Shown one piece after another: positions 63,285-64,000 of a DNA stretch of 64,000 nt. The stretch comes from Serinibacter arcticus. GTDB taxonomy: Bacteria; Actinomycetota; Actinomycetes; Actinomycetales; Beutenbergiaceae. The notes below the pieces were generated by a model. That model saw only the letters and a list, made by a program, of their open reading frames with translations, was not told the DNA's origin and ran no database searches. The translations under genes were made by a program, and so were the position numbers. The stretch is taken from the NCBI RefSeq assembly GCF_004786095.1, contig NZ_RHPJ01000002.1:62001-126000 (forward strand), in the 5' to 3' direction. Positions within the stretch are counted from its first letter, which is position 1, and each line of letters starts with the position of its first letter.

Positions 63285-64000
63285 TCACGCCGGGACGGTC
63301 GGCGCCGCGAGCGTGGCGGTGCCGTCGGCGTGCAGGACCTGGCGGTACGGACCGGTGGTGCGGCGGCCGCGGGCGCTCGCGGCGTCGTCGACGGCGATCC
63401 ACGCGTCGGCGGTGCTCGCCGGCCGCCGGGGCAGGTGGACGACGGCGGCCGCCTCCGCTGCGCGCAGCATCACCGGGGCGGCGGCGGGCGCGAGGGGTGC
63501 TCCGGCGTCGTCCGCCTCCGGGGTGAGGAGCGCGGCGCTGACGGTGATGACGCTCTCGTCGGTCGTGCCGTCGTAGGCGAGCAGGACGTCGTGCGGGAGT
63601 GCTGCGCCGTCGACCCCGAGACGCGTGAGCAGACGCGCGACGGCGCCGGGGATCTCCGTCTCGTCGGTGACGGTCTCGGCCACGCCGGTGCGGCGGATCT
63701 CTGGCAGGTCGGTGAGCTCGGTCGTGGTCATGGTGGTGGCGTGTCCTTCCTCGACGGCGCGCAGGCGCGAGCGCACCTGCGTCAGGGCCGTGGAGGCCTC
63801 GGCGATCCGGGCGGCGAGCTCGGACTCCCGCTCGCGCAGCAGCGTGAGCAGGCGCTCGTGCGTCAGGCCCGCGGCGAGCAGGTCACCGATCGCGTCGAGC
63901 CCGAAGCCGCTCGAGCGCAGCGCGACGATCGCGCGGACCCGTCCCGCCTGGGCGGGGGCGTAGCGACGGCGGCCCGTGCGGTCGTCGACCTCGGCGGGGG
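63285..64000 (-). CDS. MerR-family regulator (N-terminal end beyond window)
   Basis: Transcription regulator cut at its 5' end by the window edge. The visible 238 codons read from VDDRTGRRRYAPAQAGRVRA through IVALRSSGFGLDAIGDLL, which is the second half of a MerR DNA-binding domain, followed by a dimerisation helix (RERESELAARIAEASTALTQ) and an effector-domain-like C-terminus ending ATLAAPTVPA. The stop is at 63285, facing the preceding gene. The effector is unknown. Confidence 0.8.
   Translation of the reverse strand, partial: PAEVDDRTGRRRYAPAQAGRVRAIVALRSSGFGLDAIGDLLAAGLTHERLLTLLRERESELAARIAEASTALTQVRSRLRAVEEGHATTMTTTELTDLPEIRRTGVAETVTDETEIPGAVARLLTRLGVDGAALPHDVLLAYDGTTDESVITVSAALLTPEADDAGAPLAPAAAPVMLRAAEAAAVVHLPRRPASTADAWIAVDDAASARGRRTTGPYRQVLHADGTATLAAPTVPA

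Overview
This window is the replication-origin region of a high-GC actinobacterial chromosome. The gene order rpmH-dnaA-dnaN-recF-dciA-gyrB-gyrA, the flanking crgA/DUF881/sortase E/pabA and pknB-pknA-pbpA-rodA-pstP-fhaB-fhaA clusters, the MurJ-pseudokinase fusion and the DLW-39 peptide are typical of Actinomycetota. Very high GC, frequent GTG starts and protein-level similarity suggest Micrococcales, perhaps a Cellulomonadaceae-like organism; the genus cannot be fixed from sequence alone.

Layout, left to right. (1) 1-4.2 kb, minus strand: rplI (cut by the window edge), rpsR, ssb and rpsF, with an rpsF leader that can fold over its own ribosome-binding site, then a class A penicillin-binding protein. 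(2) 4.3-6.3 kb: a PadR regulator with a palindromic operator on its promoter, followed by inositol-1-phosphate synthase. (3) 6.4-18.7 kb: cca on minus; a plus-strand run of NUDIX, DUF6049, murJ, trxB, trxA, an aminotransferase and a ddl-like ligase, ending in a 21-bp tandem repeat array. (4) 18.8-23 kb: parB and parA, then about 2 kb with no convincing gene but eight parS-like sites. (5) 22.9-26.4 kb, minus: rsmG, jag, yidC, yidD, rnpA, rpmH. (6) 26.6-37.5 kb, plus: dnaA, the oriC intergenic region with DnaA boxes and a DnaA-trio-like tract, dnaN, recF, dciA, gyrB, gyrA, DUF3566. (7) 37.5-45.5 kb: tRNA-Ile, DLW-39, tRNA-Ala, a VOC protein, a YihY membrane protein, an Ala-rich membrane protein, a peptidyl-prolyl isomerase, rhomboid protease, crgA, DUF881, sortase E, a 51-residue membrane peptide and pabA. 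(8) 45.6-54.4 kb, minus: the Ser/Thr kinase, phosphatase and cell-shape operon. (9) 54.7-64 kb, accessory: tRNA-Leu, small exported or membrane proteins, a thiamine-binding-like protein, an ABC importer with an embedded amidohydrolase, an XRE-cupin regulator, a frameshifted ADP-ribosylglycohydrolase, a membrane protein and a MerR regulator.

The core genes work together: DnaA/oriC/DnaN/RecF/DciA/gyrase start and sustain replication; ParAB with the parS cluster segregates the origin; PknA/PknB/PstP/Fha, PbpA, RodA, MurJ, CrgA and the class A PBP couple envelope growth to signalling. The most unusual material is in non-coding DNA: the parS-bearing gene desert, a 21-bp repeat family at two distant sites in opposite orientation, a folded intergenic repeat near 42.5 kb, the rpsF leader and the DnaA-trio-like tract. 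The ABC/amidohydrolase operon is the best candidate for an undescribed metabolic function.
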